Numbered from the stretch's first letter, positions 42,966 to 52,929 are shown. The stretch is 64,000 bases of DNA from Thermicanus aegyptius DSM 12793 (GCF_000510645.1 NZ_KI783301.1:2976698-3040697), one strand, 5' to 3'. Notes: generated by a model not told the origin, from the letters alone. Translations and numbers: made by a program.

Positions 42966-43901
42966 TTAACCTTCAACCCCCGCCTCTACCGTTATAAACA
43001 TCTTGCTCCCGGTCGTAAGTCTCCCTCTCGCTCCGACGGGGATAGCTATATGGGGTGAGCAATGTCCGATCTTAAAGCCCGACATGGCCGGTTTTCCGAT
43101 CGGTTTAATGTAATAATCGAATAACTGCTCCAGCGTAAGAGACTCCTTCCTTTTTCGAGGCCCGCAGTTATTGAAATCGCATAACAGAAACCCTGCGGCT
43201 TCCTCCAGTTTCCCGGCCATCTTCAGTTGGTTCAGCATCCGGTCTATGCGGTAGGGTTCCTCATCGATCTCCTCAATCAATAATAGCTTTCCTTTTGAAT
43301 CAATCTCAAAAGGGGTACCTAAGGTACTCGTTAATAGAGAGAGATTGCCCCCTACGATTCTTCCTTCCGCCTCTCCTTCCACCAAAACCTGCAAGGGAGA
43401 AATCTCCTCGGTGTAAGTGATCTCCTGAGGATGAAAGGCTTGGCGGAAGGATTGCAGGGTGAGGGGATGGATCTCCTCCTCTCCCAGATCGGAACTTAAC
43501 ATGGGCCCATGAAAGGTGATTAGCCCTGTCCGTTGGAAGATGGCATTTAATAGAAAAGTAATGTCGCTGTATCCCCAGAAAATCTTCGGATTGGCTCTAA
43601 TCAGATCATAATTGATATGAGAAGCGATTCGACCGCTCCCATATCCGCCGCCGGCGCAGAAGATGCCTTTTATATTCCGATCCGCAAACATCTCGTGCAG
43701 TTCATCGAGTCTCTCTTCATCGGTTCCCGCCAGGTATCCATACTTCCGCGTCAGAGAACGGCCGAAATGAACCCTTAACCCGAAGTTTTCCAAAAGTGCG
43801 GCCGCCCTCTCCGCCTTTTCCGGATTGGGCGGGCTCGCCGGCGCAACCACCCCGACGGCATCTCCTTTTGCAAGCGGGGCAGGTTTTAGAACCTTTTCCA
43901 T
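42966..43901 (-). CDS. ykfA: LD-carboxypeptidase (S66 family, YkfA/LdcA)
   Basis: This serine peptidase removes the terminal D-Ala from L,D-linked murein tetrapeptides in the cytoplasm. The nucleophile serine is in IFWGYSDITFLLNAI (about residue 110), and the glutamate and histidine of the triad are in LLLIEEIDEEPYRIDRM and FKIGHCSPHIAIPVG. The start at 43901 (MEKVLKPAPL) has AAAGG ten bases upstream; GTG at 43910 overlaps that site. It sits between the peptide-binding protein gene and ykfC. Role: recycling of wall peptides brought in by the Dpp transporter. Confidence 0.92.
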   Translation of the reverse strand: MEKVLKPAPLAKGDAVGVVAPASPPNPEKAERAAALLENFGLRVHFGRSLTRKYGYLAGTDEERLDELHEMFADRNIKGIFCAGGGYGSGRIASHINYDLIRANPKIFWGYSDITFLLNAIFQRTGLITFHGPMLSSDLGEEEIHPLTLQSFRQAFHPQEITYTEEISPLQVLVEGEAEGRIVGGNLSLLTSTLGTPFEIDSKGKLLLIEEIDEEPYRIDRMLNQLKMAGKLEEAAGFLLCDFNNCGPRKRKESLTLEQLFDYYIKPIGKPAMSGFKIGHCSPHIAIPVGARGRLTTGSKMFITVEAGVEG

Positions 43902-43936
43902 TGCGATCACACCTTTAGGAGTAAGCTTAGGAGCCT

Positions 43937-45559
43937 CTACTTCAAATCGGCATATTTAAAGTCGATATAGCCAAAGACCGGCCGTAAAACGCCCGTTACA
44001 TTCTCTTTTTCCAGATAGACATTGTTGTAGAAATAAAGGGGAATGATAGGGAGTTCCTCCATCAAGATCTTTTCTGCTTCGTGCAACATAGCGAACCGCT
44101 TGGCATTGTCCGGTTCCAAATAGGAATCCTTAATCAGCTTATCAAACCGCTCATTTTTCCAGCCCGTACGGTTGGAGGAATTGTCCGAGACCATGATCTC
44201 CAGCGTATTGACCGGGTCGGCAAAGTCAGGGAGCCATGAGGAACGGGAGATCTGGTAGTTTAAGTTCTTCTGATTTTCGGTCAGCACTTTCCGGTCCATT
44301 CCGGCCAATTTCACCTCGACGCCAAGGTTCTCCTTCAACATTTCCTGGATCGCTTCGGCATTTTTCTGGTTCACATCGCTGGTGTTATACGTGATGGTCA
44401 CTTCGGGGAAGGTCTTAAGCCCCAATTCCGCCATCCCCTGCTCTAGGAGTTTTTTCGCCTCAACGGGGTCGTACTTCACCAGCGCTCCGCCTACATCGCG
44501 GAATTCCCCGCCGGCCGGATCTTTAAACCCATAAGAGACGAAACCGACGGCCGGCTTCTGTTTTCTCTTCTGCACCAAATCGACGATTTTCTGACGATCA
44601 ATGGCGTAATTAAAGGCCTTGCGAATATTCAAGTTATTGAACGGAGGAACCGTGGTGTTTAAACGGTAAAATTCAATCCCCGCCGAATCGTTCACTTTCA
44701 CCTTGCCTTCGGCAAACAGCTGATCGCTCATGTCGGAAGGAAGGGAGGAGCTGTCCAGTTCGCCGGACTGGTACAACTGGTATTCCGTATTGGTATCCGA
44801 AATCATCTTAAAAATAACACCGTCCAGCTTCACATTCTCTTTATCCCAGTAATATTCGTTCTTTTCCAATCTAATTTCACTGTCATGTTTCCATTCGGTA
44901 ATTTTAAAAGGACCGTTGCTGAGGATCGTAGCGGCTTCCGTATACCAATTGGGGTTTTTCTCGGCCGTCGCTTTATGAATGGGATAAAAGGCCGGATTGG
45001 CAACCAGTCCGATGAGCCAGGGAACCGGATGCTTTAACCGAACCTCCAGCGTCTTGGCATCCAAAGCCTTAATACCGACATCGTCCGCCGATCCTTTCCC
45101 TGAATTATACTCCTCCGCCCCTACGATGGGATAGGCGAGGAAAGCGGCATCGGAGGCGGTCTCAGGATCCAGCATATGTTTCCACGCATAGACGAAATCA
45201 TCGGCGGTGACAGGATCGCCGTTCGACCATTTCGCCTCTTCCCGGAGATAAAAGGTATAGGTCTTCCCATCTGGCGACACTTTCCATTCTTTCGCCACGG
45301 CCGGAGCCGGGTTTTCGTCCTTATCCAGACGGGTCAAGCCTTCCAAAAAGTTGTTCACCACATCATAAGAGGGTTGATCATACCCGCGGGAGGGGTCTAA
45401 GGAGGTGGGCTCCCTCGTGCTGTTATAGCGGATATACTTCCCCCCGCCCGCTTGATTCCCCGTATTGTCCCCCTGCGATGCGGGATTGGACGAACAGCCG
45501 GCCAGTAAAAAAGAGAAAATCAGAGAAATGCCGACTAAGATCGAAAAAAGCCTCTTCAT
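43937..45559 (-). CDS. dppE: peptide ABC transporter substrate-binding lipoprotein (DppE/OppA)
   Basis: This family 5 extracellular solute-binding lipoprotein (540 residues) has its lipobox in FSFLLAGCSSN (cysteine about residue 22) and typical OppA/DppE segments (REPTSLDPSRGYDQPSYDV; FYLREEAKWSNGDPVTADDF; PFNNLNIRKAFNYAIDRQKI). It binds di- or oligopeptides, possibly murein peptides given the adjacent genes. It follows dppD by 21 bases. The order A-B-C-D-E matches the B. subtilis dpp operon. Confidence 0.93.
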   Translation of the reverse strand: MKRLFSILVGISLIFSFLLAGCSSNPASQGDNTGNQAGGGKYIRYNSTREPTSLDPSRGYDQPSYDVVNNFLEGLTRLDKDENPAPAVAKEWKVSPDGKTYTFYLREEAKWSNGDPVTADDFVYAWKHMLDPETASDAAFLAYPIVGAEEYNSGKGSADDVGIKALDAKTLEVRLKHPVPWLIGLVANPAFYPIHKATAEKNPNWYTEAATILSNGPFKITEWKHDSEIRLEKNEYYWDKENVKLDGVIFKMISDTNTEYQLYQSGELDSSSLPSDMSDQLFAEGKVKVNDSAGIEFYRLNTTVPPFNNLNIRKAFNYAIDRQKIVDLVQKRKQKPAVGFVSYGFKDPAGGEFRDVGGALVKYDPVEAKKLLEQGMAELGLKTFPEVTITYNTSDVNQKNAEAIQEMLKENLGVEVKLAGMDRKVLTENQKNLNYQISRSSWLPDFADPVNTLEIMVSDNSSNRTGWKNERFDKLIKDSYLEPDNAKRFAMLHEAEKILMEELPIIPLYFYNNVYLEKENVTGVLRPVFGYIDFKYADLK

Positions 45560-45580
45560 AAGATCTCCTCCTCGTAAACG

Positions 45581-46621
45581 TTATTTAGAAGAAATGAGAA
45601 ACCTCGGTTCACTTGCTCTTTTATCCACCAGTTCCTTAATCGGTTTCGCCCGAGGATCCTGCAGCCAGCAAGATACGGTATGGTCGGGATGGATCAGCGT
45701 CTCTTTCGGCGCTATGGTACCGCAAACCTCCATCGCATACTTGCATCGCAGGGCAAATGCACACCCCGGCGGGGGCGCGTAGAGATCGGGCGGTGTTCCG
45801 GGGATGGGTTGAAGGGGGACTTTGCGATCCGCATCAATGCGCGGCATCGATGCCAGGAGACCTTTCGTGTAAGGATGCTGGGGGTGGTAAAAAATATCCT
45901 GCACCGAGCCCGACTCCACAATTCTTCCGGCATACATGACACCTACCCGATCGGCCATCTTCGCCACCACCCCAAGATCATGGGTGATGAAGAGGATGGA
46001 GACTCCCGTCTTCTGCTGCAGCTCTTTGAAGAGCCGGATGATCTGTGCCTGGATGGAGACGTCCAGGGCCGTGGTCGGTTCGTCGGCGATCAGGATCGAC
46101 GGCTTGCACGCGACGGCGATGGCGATCATGATCCGTTGCCTCATCCCCCCGCTCAGCTGGTGAATATGCTGCTTCAGGCGGATTTCCGGATTGGGAATCC
46201 CGACGAGCCCCAGGATCTCCACCGCTTCTCTCCGTGCTTCCTGCCTGGATACCTTGCGATGCCTCAGGATCCCCTCCATGATCTGTTCTCCGACGGAAAT
46301 GACGGGATTTAAGGCGGTCATGGCATCCTGGAAGATGATGGAGATCTCCGCACCCCTCAGCTTTCGCATCTCTTTTTCGGATAAGGCGGTTAGTTCCCTT
46401 CCTTTATAGCGAATGCTTCCCCGGATGATCCGGCCGCTCCGTTCGGGGATGAGTCGCATGATGCTGCGAGCCATCACGCTCTTACCGCTGCCGGACTCAC
46501 CGACGATCGCCAACGTCTCCCCTTCGTTTAAGGTAAGGTTTACCCCCCGCAGTGCTTTCACTTCACCGCCATGCGTTTTAAAAGAAACATGGAGGTCATT
46601 GATTTCCAGCAAGCTCGGCAT
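45581..46621 (-). CDS. dppD: dipeptide ABC transporter ATPase (DppD)
   Basis: This ATP-binding subunit of a peptide importer has Walker [10 protein letters not shown] (about residues 38-46), signature LSGGMRQR, Walker [13 protein letters not shown] and the oligopeptide-family C-terminal extension with four cysteines that can hold an iron-sulphur cluster ([15 protein letters not shown] and SCWLQDP). The start at 46621 ([10 protein letters not shown]) has GAGGAGG eight bases upstream. It overlaps nothing but begins five bases after dppC. Only one ATPase is encoded in the operon; the second is either supplied in trans or this one acts as a homodimer. Confidence 0.93.
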   Translation of the reverse strand: MPSLLEINDLHVSFKTHGGEVKALRGVNLTLNEGETLAIVGESGSGKSVMARSIMRLIPERSGRIIRGSIRYKGRELTALSEKEMRKLRGAEISIIFQDAMTALNPVISVGEQIMEGILRHRKVSRQEARREAVEILGLVGIPNPEIRLKQHIHQLSGGMRQRIMIAIAVACKPSILIADEPTTALDVSIQAQIIRLFKELQQKTGVSILFITHDLGVVAKMADRVGVMYAGRIVESGSVQDIFYHPQHPYTKGLLASMPRIDADRKVPLQPIPGTPPDLYAPPPGCAFALRCKYAMEVCGTIAPKETLIHPDHTVSCWLQDPRAKPIKELVDKRASEPRFLISSK

Positions 46622-46626
46622 GCCCG

Positions 46627-47544
46627 TCACCTCCTCTGTTTCGGGTCGAAGGCCTCTTGCAAGCCATCCCCCAACAAGTTAAAGGCCAGCACCGTCAATG
46701 ATATGAAAAAGGAGGGAAAAAAGAGCCGCCACCAATGTCCGGAAAGAATGGTCGGCAAACCGTCATTGGCCATCACTCCCCAACTGGCCAAAGGGGGCTG
46801 AATCCCTAAGCCGATAAAACTTAAAAAGGCTTCGGCGAAGATGGCGGAGGGGACGGTAAAGGTAATCTGCACGATGATGATTCCCATCGTGTTCGGGAGC
46901 AGGTGGCGCCGGATGATATACCACGTCCCTGCCCCCATCGTCCTGGCCGCCAACACATAATCCGAATTCTTAAGCTGCATCACCTGGCCTCGGATGATAC
47001 GCGCCATTCCGATCCATCCCGTCGCCGTAAGCGCCACAATGATGGTGGCAAGCCCCGGACCCATCACCACCATGAGCAGGATAACGACCAACAGATAAGG
47101 CAGTCCATACAAAATGTCCACAAACCTCATCATGATCTCATCGGTTTTTCCCCCCACATATCCGGCCACTCCGCCATAGATCACCCCGATGAAAAAATCG
47201 ATCAAGGCCGCCATCAGGCCGATAAATAAGGAAATCTTCGCGCCGTACAGGATCCGGGCAAAGACATCCCGCCCTAAATGATCGGTGCCAAACCAATGTT
47301 CCGCCGATGGGGGCAGATTGGCTTGCAGAAGAACCTGCTTATCATAGGTATAAGGCGTAAGGAATGGCCCGAAGATGGCTAAGAGGGCGATGAGCAAAAT
47401 GGTGACGAGGCCAAAGACGGCCGGTTTGTTCTTCAATAACCGGAGCCACACCTCCCACAGGTAAGGGAGCTGGGGCCGGACGATCGCCTCTGCGGCGGCT
47501 TGATCTTTGTTCATGAGAACAAATAAATGATCGGGCGCCTCCAT
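46627..47544 (-). CDS. dppC: dipeptide ABC transporter permease (DppC)
   Basis: This 305-residue permease has an N-terminal segment, six membrane helices and the binding-protein-dependent transport motif (LVRTMGAG-like ARTMGAGTWYIIRRHLLPN). FGTDHLGRDVFARILYG is the family landmark after the first helix. ATG at 47544 has GGAGGG upstream and lies just after the dppB stop; an internal ATG at 47514 is possible. It pairs with DppB to form the channel. Confidence 0.92.
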   Translation of the reverse strand: MEAPDHLFVLMNKDQAAAEAIVRPQLPYLWEVWLRLLKNKPAVFGLVTILLIALLAIFGPFLTPYTYDKQVLLQANLPPSAEHWFGTDHLGRDVFARILYGAKISLFIGLMAALIDFFIGVIYGGVAGYVGGKTDEIMMRFVDILYGLPYLLVVILLMVVMGPGLATIIVALTATGWIGMARIIRGQVMQLKNSDYVLAARTMGAGTWYIIRRHLLPNTMGIIIVQITFTVPSAIFAEAFLSFIGLGIQPPLASWGVMANDGLPTILSGHWWRLFFPSFFISLTVLAFNLLGDGLQEAFDPKQRR

Positions 47545-47545
47545 C

Positions 47546-48478
47546 TTAACCCTCCCTCCTGTGCAATTTCATTCGGGGATCAACCACGCCATATGCGATG
47601 TCCACCAGAAAGATGAGAAAGATCAAAAGAGCGCTATAGAAGACCGTCGTCCCCATGATGACGGCATAATCACGGTTTCCTACGCTATCCACAAAGTATT
47701 TGCCCATACCGGGGATGGCGAAGATTTTCTCGATGACAAAACTCCCTGTCAGGACATTGGCCAGCATCGGCCCAAGAAGCGTAATCACCGGAAGGATCGC
47801 ATTCCGCATCGCATGCTTTACCACGACGGTCAAAGGAGAGAGTCCCTTTGCCCTGGCGGTCTCGATATATTCCTGATTTAAGACCTCCAACATGTTGGCC
47901 CGGGTGAACCGGGCGATAATCGCTAAGGGGCCGGTGGCCAAGGCGAGCGAAGGCAAAACCGCATGTTTCCAAGTTCCCCACGTAGCGGCGGGTAAAAGGT
48001 GCCACGTTACCGCCACATATTTAATCAGGAGGGAGGCGATGACGAAATTGGGTACGGCAATGCCCAATACGGCAATCACCATCGCCACCTGGTCAATGAC
48101 GCGGTTGTGCCGCAGGGCGGCCACCGTACCCAGACCTACACCGGCCACGATGGCAAAGGAAAGGGCGATGAGCCCGATCGTGAAGGAAACGGGAAACGAC
48201 CGGGCGATCATACCGTTTACCGTATCGGTTGGGTTGGCGATGGAAGGGCCTAAGTCAAAAGAAACGAGGGATTTCAGGTAGAGAAGGTATTGTTCCCACA
48301 AGGGCTTATCCAGGTTGTAGTGCTCCATTAAATTCTTCCTCACGGTTTCCCCTAAGGCCTTTCCTTCCTTGTCAAAAGGAGAGCCGGGTACGGCATGCAT
48401 GAGAAAAAAGGTGGCCGTGACAATGAGCCATAACGTAATCAGCATAGAAACCAGTTTTCGTGCTAAGTATCCGGCCAT
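47546..48478 (-). CDS. dppB: dipeptide ABC transporter permease (DppB)
   Basis: This 310-residue permease has six helices, the N-terminal ATFFLMHAVPGSPFDKEGKA motif of DppB/OppB proteins and the EAA-type loop EYIETARAKGLSPLTVVVKH. It follows dppA by 12 bases and precedes dppC with the stop codon overlapping the next ribosome binding site. Operon position and sequence both match Bacillus dppB. Confidence 0.92.
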   Translation of the reverse strand: MAGYLARKLVSMLITLWLIVTATFFLMHAVPGSPFDKEGKALGETVRKNLMEHYNLDKPLWEQYLLYLKSLVSFDLGPSIANPTDTVNGMIARSFPVSFTIGLIALSFAIVAGVGLGTVAALRHNRVIDQVAMVIAVLGIAVPNFVIASLLIKYVAVTWHLLPAATWGTWKHAVLPSLALATGPLAIIARFTRANMLEVLNQEYIETARAKGLSPLTVVVKHAMRNAILPVITLLGPMLANVLTGSFVIEKIFAIPGMGKYFVDSVGNRDYAVIMGTTVFYSALLIFLIFLVDIAYGVVDPRMKLHRREG

Positions 48479-48490
48479 ATTCCCACCCGC

Positions 48491-49315
48491 TTAACTAAAG
48501 GTTGTCCGCATCGCCAGTTCGGTCATCACCAACATCCCTTGATAAGCTTCCAGGATATTTTTCGCCCGGAAATGAACCACAGGGGAACCCAGATCCATCT
48601 CCGTCCCCGGCATGAGGTGCGCCCATTCGGCCTGGCCAAAGTTGGCAAATTCTATGCTAAGCACCGGGTTATCCGGAGGAATTAACGGCTTTACCCGGTC
48701 GCGGCGGGCAATCGCCTCTTTCGTTTTCTCCCGCAAAAGTTGGGCGGTTTTCTGCGGCGTGAGGCAAAGTGCGGAGGTACGGGAGATATAGGTCTTCACC
48801 GCCGCCGTCGTTACGCCCGGAATCAGTTCCTCCGCCTCCGCCGCGGTTTGATCATCCCCTGCCACCATCCAGACCGGAATCCCGTAATAACCCGCCACAT
48901 AGGCATTAAAGCCCAGCTCCCCTATCGCCACCCCATTGATGTACATATTCCGCACACCGAAGATCATCGTGTGACTTAAAACCCCTCTGCGGGCCGCCCG
49001 TGCATGATATCCCAGAAAAATCGCGCCGGAGAATCTCCCGTCCAGTCCCTGAACCATGGAAAAAGGCTTCACATCCCCCGAGATAAGGCGTGCCTCCGGA
49101 TGAAGTTTCTCAATCAACAGATTGTTCATTTTGGAGTGGCTGTCGTTTACGATAACCTCCTTTACCCCTTCCTCCAATGCCGCTTCTATCACATGATTGG
49201 CTTCCGCCGTCATAATCTCCTGGCCGCGGGTGTAATGACGTTTATCCGAATCGATGAAGGTGGGATCAACCAATCCGGTAATTCCCTCCATATCGACAGA
49301 TAGATAAAGTTTCAC
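48491..49315 (-). CDS. dppA: D-aminopeptidase DppA (M55)
   Basis: This zinc-dependent D-aminopeptidase forms a decameric, self-compartmentalised cytoplasmic enzyme that releases N-terminal D-amino acids. Zinc ligands and catalytic residues are seen in YLSVDMEGITG, VNDSHSKMNN and FLGYHARAARRGVLSHT. The GTG at 49315 has AAGGAGG nine bases upstream and gives 274 residues, the same length as B. subtilis DppA; the longer frame to 49354 is not needed. It is the first gene of the dpp-ykf operon and follows a consensus promoter. Confidence 0.94.
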   Translation of the reverse strand: MKLYLSVDMEGITGLVDPTFIDSDKRHYTRGQEIMTAEANHVIEAALEEGVKEVIVNDSHSKMNNLLIEKLHPEARLISGDVKPFSMVQGLDGRFSGAIFLGYHARAARRGVLSHTMIFGVRNMYINGVAIGELGFNAYVAGYYGIPVWMVAGDDQTAAEAEELIPGVTTAAVKTYISRTSALCLTPQKTAQLLREKTKEAIARRDRVKPLIPPDNPVLSIEFANFGQAEWAHLMPGTEMDLGSPVVHFRAKNILEAYQGMLVMTELAMRTTFS

Positions 49316-49397
49316 GATCGTATTCCTCCTTCTCTCCCTGGGTAAAGATAGCATAGATCACCATTCATGTAAGATAATCTAACATACAATTGGTTCA

Positions 49398-49427
49398 ATC
49401 GTATCAGAATTGCTCGTTTTCTGTCAA
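49398..49427 (-). promoter_or_regulatory. extended -10 sigma-A promoter of dpp-ykf operon
   Basis: On the minus strand TTGACA (49422-49427) and TACGAT (49398-49403) are 18 bases apart, with a TGA extended -10 just before TACGAT. The predicted leader is about 75 bases. In B. subtilis this operon is repressed by CodY and AbrB; I see no clear CodY box here. Confidence 0.62.
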
Positions 49428-49560
49428 CATTAAAGCCTTAAATATGCTTTTTTCTATCGAACAAATGTTTTGATCCCCTCTATCCTCATCGCTCCGCATC
49501 GATCGAGGCGGAGTAAGAACACCCTAATTACGAATGATATGGAAAGGCAGCCTAAAGATC

Positions 49561-50766
49561 CTAACCGCAGATCTGTTTTTGATAGAGAAGTTCGGACAAA
49601 TCCTCCTCTACGTCAAAAAAACCGGAACGCCTGCCCTTACCGTACGCCGACCCGTTCATGATAAAAATGATTCCGAACCGTTCTTCTTTATGGAAATACA
49701 TGGAGCTTAATAACCCGTACGCTTCCCCGGAATGCCCGATCATTCGCTTGCCGGGAACAAACTCCTCCGTGATATGAAACTGCAATCCGATCTTACGGAA
49801 AAGCTCCCCGGACCGGGGATTGATAAAATGGGTTTGATGCATGAGCCGAGCCGTATCGGGCGAGAGAATGCGCACCCCTTCATGCTCCCCGTCATTCATA
49901 TGGGCAAGAAGAAATTGGGCTAAATCCCCTGCCGTGGTGCGAAGCCCTCCCTGGGGAGAGAAGACGGCCCCTGTGGTTCCCGGGACATAATCCCGTAAAT
50001 CGAGGGGCTCCGGCCTTCTTCCTTTCAGGTCGTCCGTTCCCACGGTAAACCGATTTTGAGCGGGATCGTACTCGTATAAGACGGCGAGGTCATCCATGTT
50101 TTGAAAATCCCGCAAATGAAAACTGGATCGGGTCATGCCCAAAGGAGCAAAAATATGATCTCTGCAATAAAGATCCATACGTTTCCCCGACCATCTCTCC
50201 AACAGCGTGGCCAGGATGATCGTCCCCAGATTGGAATAGGCAAACGACTCCCCCGGTTTGGACGGCGACCAGAGATCATGGGTGTAAAATGCGCCTCCCG
50301 GAAGGAATACCTCCTTCAGGGAGGGAGGGTGACTGCATTGGCAGGCCATTGAATAGCGGACATAAACTTCCCCCATCTCTTCGTCGGACCTAAGGCCGGT
50401 GGTATGGGTCAAAAGATGCCGATAGGTGATTTTTTCCCGGGGATGGTGGGGGTTCCTGACGGGAAACCCCAGGGCATCGCCGATATCATCGTCTAGGCGA
50501 AATTTTCCTTGTTCATACTGCTGCATAAGCGCCGTTGCCACCACCGTTTTCGAGATGGAGGCGACACGGAAGAAGGTCGTCTTGCGAACAGGAATCTTTC
50601 GGCCCAGGTCCGCCCATCCATAAGAATTGGACCAAAAAATCTTCCCCTCGTTGATCAGATGGATGGATAGTCCGACCACCTTATACCGATTCATGAGATC
50701 AAGTACCTCTCGGTCGATTTCCGTGCTTCCCTCCGGTACACCATGGGGATGAAATCCAAAAGACAT
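49561..50766 (-). CDS. beta-lactamase family serine hydrolase
   Basis: This class C beta-lactamase/DD-peptidase fold hydrolase (401 residues) has the nucleophile SxxK in RVASISKTVVA (about residues 69-72), YSN in ESFAYSNLGTI and a HSGEAYG segment in place of KTG. No signal peptide is seen, so it is probably cytoplasmic, like the D-aminopeptidase or esterase members of the family. The start at 50766 (MSFGFHPHGVPEG) has AAAGGAG upstream. It lies upstream of dppA on the same strand but with its own spacing and a dppA promoter between, so a shared role in D-amino acid peptide use is only suggested. Confidence 0.82.
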   Translation of the reverse strand: MSFGFHPHGVPEGSTEIDREVLDLMNRYKVVGLSIHLINEGKIFWSNSYGWADLGRKIPVRKTTFFRVASISKTVVATALMQQYEQGKFRLDDDIGDALGFPVRNPHHPREKITYRHLLTHTTGLRSDEEMGEVYVRYSMACQCSHPPSLKEVFLPGGAFYTHDLWSPSKPGESFAYSNLGTIILATLLERWSGKRMDLYCRDHIFAPLGMTRSSFHLRDFQNMDDLAVLYEYDPAQNRFTVGTDDLKGRRPEPLDLRDYVPGTTGAVFSPQGGLRTTAGDLAQFLLAHMNDGEHEGVRILSPDTARLMHQTHFINPRSGELFRKIGLQFHITEEFVPGKRMIGHSGEAYGLLSSMYFHKEERFGIIFIMNGSAYGKGRRSGFFDVEEDLSELLYQKQICG

Positions 50767-50940
50767 CTTGCTGCATCTCCTTTCCGTGTGATAACGAACT
50801 CTACGGGACTTTTTTAAAACCTCTTTGCACAATGGAAATATGTAGATTAAATAACTTTTTTCATTTCATTTTTAATCATAATATCGCGAAAAGTGAAAAC
50901 TGTAAATAAAAATCGTGTGCCCAAATCACCGACCGATTTA

Positions 50941-50975
50941 AAAAAAAAAAGCGCTTCTTCCGATTTGGAAGAGCG
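50941..50975 (-). terminator. rho-independent terminator after dinB-like gene
   Basis: On the minus strand CGCTCTTCC and GGAAG-A-AGCG form a stem with one bulged A, followed by a run of at least nine T. Confidence 0.85.
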
Positions 50976-50997
50976 GTCTCATCCGACGTAAATCTCT

Positions 50998-51480
50998 TTA
51001 GGATTGGTCTGCCATTTCCCTCAGATAATAAATGTAGTCCGTCGATACGCCGGTTTGCCCCAGCTGCCTTAACATCGCAGCGATATTTCCACGATGATAG
51101 GTCCCGTGATTCACGATATGGTGAATGATTTCTTCAAGACGGTTGGTAAAACTTTCTCCTTTCGAGTTTCGATAATGAATCGTCATCCGGGGATCCTGGG
51201 TGCGAACGAAACTCACCATCTCATGATGGAGGCTCTCAAATGCGGACAAGGCGTTCCGGATGTTGTCAAGATCTCTTTCGACTCTTTGAAAATCCTTGTT
51301 GATTCGGGCATACCAGATTTGGTCCACATCGTACAAATGATTCACAACCTGCGAGAGAGACGGAAAAACACTGACCATCGATTCCCGATATAAATGGCTT
51401 GGCAGCTTTGCCAAATGGTTAAGAATTTTCCGTGTCGCCCAATCATGATAACCGAGCAATTCCAATAAATGTTCTTTCAT
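50998..51480 (-). CDS. DinB family protein
   Basis: This 160-residue four-helix DinB/YfiT-fold protein has the metal-binding histidines of the family at VVNHLYDVDQIWY (about residue 48) and HIVNHGTYHRGNIAAMLRQLG (about residues 127-146). Members bind zinc or nickel and act in thiol-dependent transfer or detoxification; the specific reaction is not known here. ATG has a GGAGGCCC site upstream. It is monocistronic with a strong terminator. Confidence 0.85.
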   Translation of the reverse strand: MKEHLLELLGYHDWATRKILNHLAKLPSHLYRESMVSVFPSLSQVVNHLYDVDQIWYARINKDFQRVERDLDNIRNALSAFESLHHEMVSFVRTQDPRMTIHYRNSKGESFTNRLEEIIHHIVNHGTYHRGNIAAMLRQLGQTGVSTDYIYYLREMADQS

Positions 51481-51573
51481 CAGGGCCTCCTCTCATCCCT
51501 CTTTATTTACATTTAACTGTGGTTCCTGATTCACATCCTTCTCCGAAGGGTTGATCGGGTGCCTTCCCATCGG

Positions 51574-52929
51574 CTAATCCCCATAAAATTCATGATAGAG
51601 AGCGATGACCGCCCGTTCTGCGTCGGCGGCCTTCACGCCGAACATCATGCTAACCTCCGAAGAACCTTGGTTAATCATCTCCAAATTAACCTTCGCTTTG
51701 GCCAAGGCGGAGGTTGCCCGCGCCGCAATTCCGATATTTTCCCTCATTCCCTCGCCCACGATCATGATCAGCGCCAAATCCCGCTCGATCGAAACATGAT
51801 CGGCATTGAGCTCCTTGTATATTCGTTCCACAATCCGTTCTTCCTTCGCGCGGTCCAAAGCCTGTTCACGAATGATCACCGAGATGTTGTCGATCCCGGA
51901 AGGAGTATGTTCATAAGATAGGCCTTCCTCTTCAAAAATCTGCAGCAGTCTGCGGCCGAAGCCGATTTCTCTGTGGAGTAAATATTTGCTCACAAAAACA
52001 CTGCAAAAATTCTGTTCACTCGCAATCCCCGTAACGGGATTCCCGTTCAAGGTACGCTCAGAAACAATCATGGTGCCGGGAGCCGATGGATTATTCGTGT
52101 TCTTCACACAAACCGGGATTCCTGCCCGGTAAGCGGGAAGAAGTGCCTCTTCATGAAAGACGCTGAAGCCTGCATAGGATAGCTCGCGCATCTCCCGGTA
52201 CGTAATCTCCTGAATCTCCCGCGGGTTTGGAATGATCCGGGGATTCACCGTATAGATGGCATCCACGTCGGTAAAATTCTCATAAAGTTCCGCCTGTACG
52301 GCCGCCGCCAAGATGGAGCCGGTAATATCGGAACCCCCCCGGGAAAATGTGACGAGGACACCCTCCGGTGTGTATCCGAAAAAGCCGGGAAAAACAAGAA
52401 TCCCTTTCCTTTCTTTTAATGAACGCAGACGGTCGTAGGATTCGGGGAGAATCTGGGCGTTTCCCGCTTCATCGGTCAAATAGAATCCCGCATCCCACGG
52501 ATTGACATAAAACGCCTCTTCACCCAGAAGACGAAGATAATGGGCAACGATCCGGGCATTCGTGTCTTCCCCGACAGCCTTGATCGCATCGAGAAAACGT
52601 TCCGGCCGATCTTTGGGAGCCGATCGAAGCGCTTTATTTAAATCCCCTAAGATCTCCTCTTTTTGATGATTCGGAAACCCCAACCCCTCCATGATTTGTT
52701 GAAAGCGGCTTAAGACAGCCTCCTTCTCCGCCTCCGCCGTACCTCGCTGAAGGATGCCCTGCCCGTATGCAATAAGAAGGTCGGTCACTTTTACATCTTC
52801 TTTAAACCGTTTCCCCGGCGCGGATACCACAATAATGCGACGGGATGCATCGGCCCGGATAATGGCTCCGACCTTTTGGATCTGCTCTGCACTGGCCAGG
52901 GAAGTTCCGCCAAATTTTGCGACTTTCAT
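51574..52929 (-). CDS. aspartate kinase (YclM/LysC-III type)
   Basis: This enzyme phosphorylates aspartate, the first step towards lysine, threonine, methionine and diaminopimelate. KFGGTSLAS opens the kinase domain, FSRGGSDITGSILAAA is the substrate and nucleotide region, and tandem ACT domains occupy about residues 300-451 (IRE.., MINQGSSEVSMMFGV). The 451-residue single-subunit form resembles B. subtilis YclM (aspartokinase III, threonine-lysine regulated), unlike the alpha/beta LysC that has internal starts. No riboswitch is seen upstream. It stands alone between DinB and TatD. Confidence 0.93.
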   Translation of the reverse strand: MKVAKFGGTSLASAEQIQKVGAIIRADASRRIIVVSAPGKRFKEDVKVTDLLIAYGQGILQRGTAEAEKEAVLSRFQQIMEGLGFPNHQKEEILGDLNKALRSAPKDRPERFLDAIKAVGEDTNARIVAHYLRLLGEEAFYVNPWDAGFYLTDEAGNAQILPESYDRLRSLKERKGILVFPGFFGYTPEGVLVTFSRGGSDITGSILAAAVQAELYENFTDVDAIYTVNPRIIPNPREIQEITYREMRELSYAGFSVFHEEALLPAYRAGIPVCVKNTNNPSAPGTMIVSERTLNGNPVTGIASEQNFCSVFVSKYLLHREIGFGRRLLQIFEEEGLSYEHTPSGIDNISVIIREQALDRAKEERIVERIYKELNADHVSIERDLALIMIVGEGMRENIGIAARATSALAKAKVNLEMINQGSSEVSMMFGVKAADAERAVIALYHEFYGD

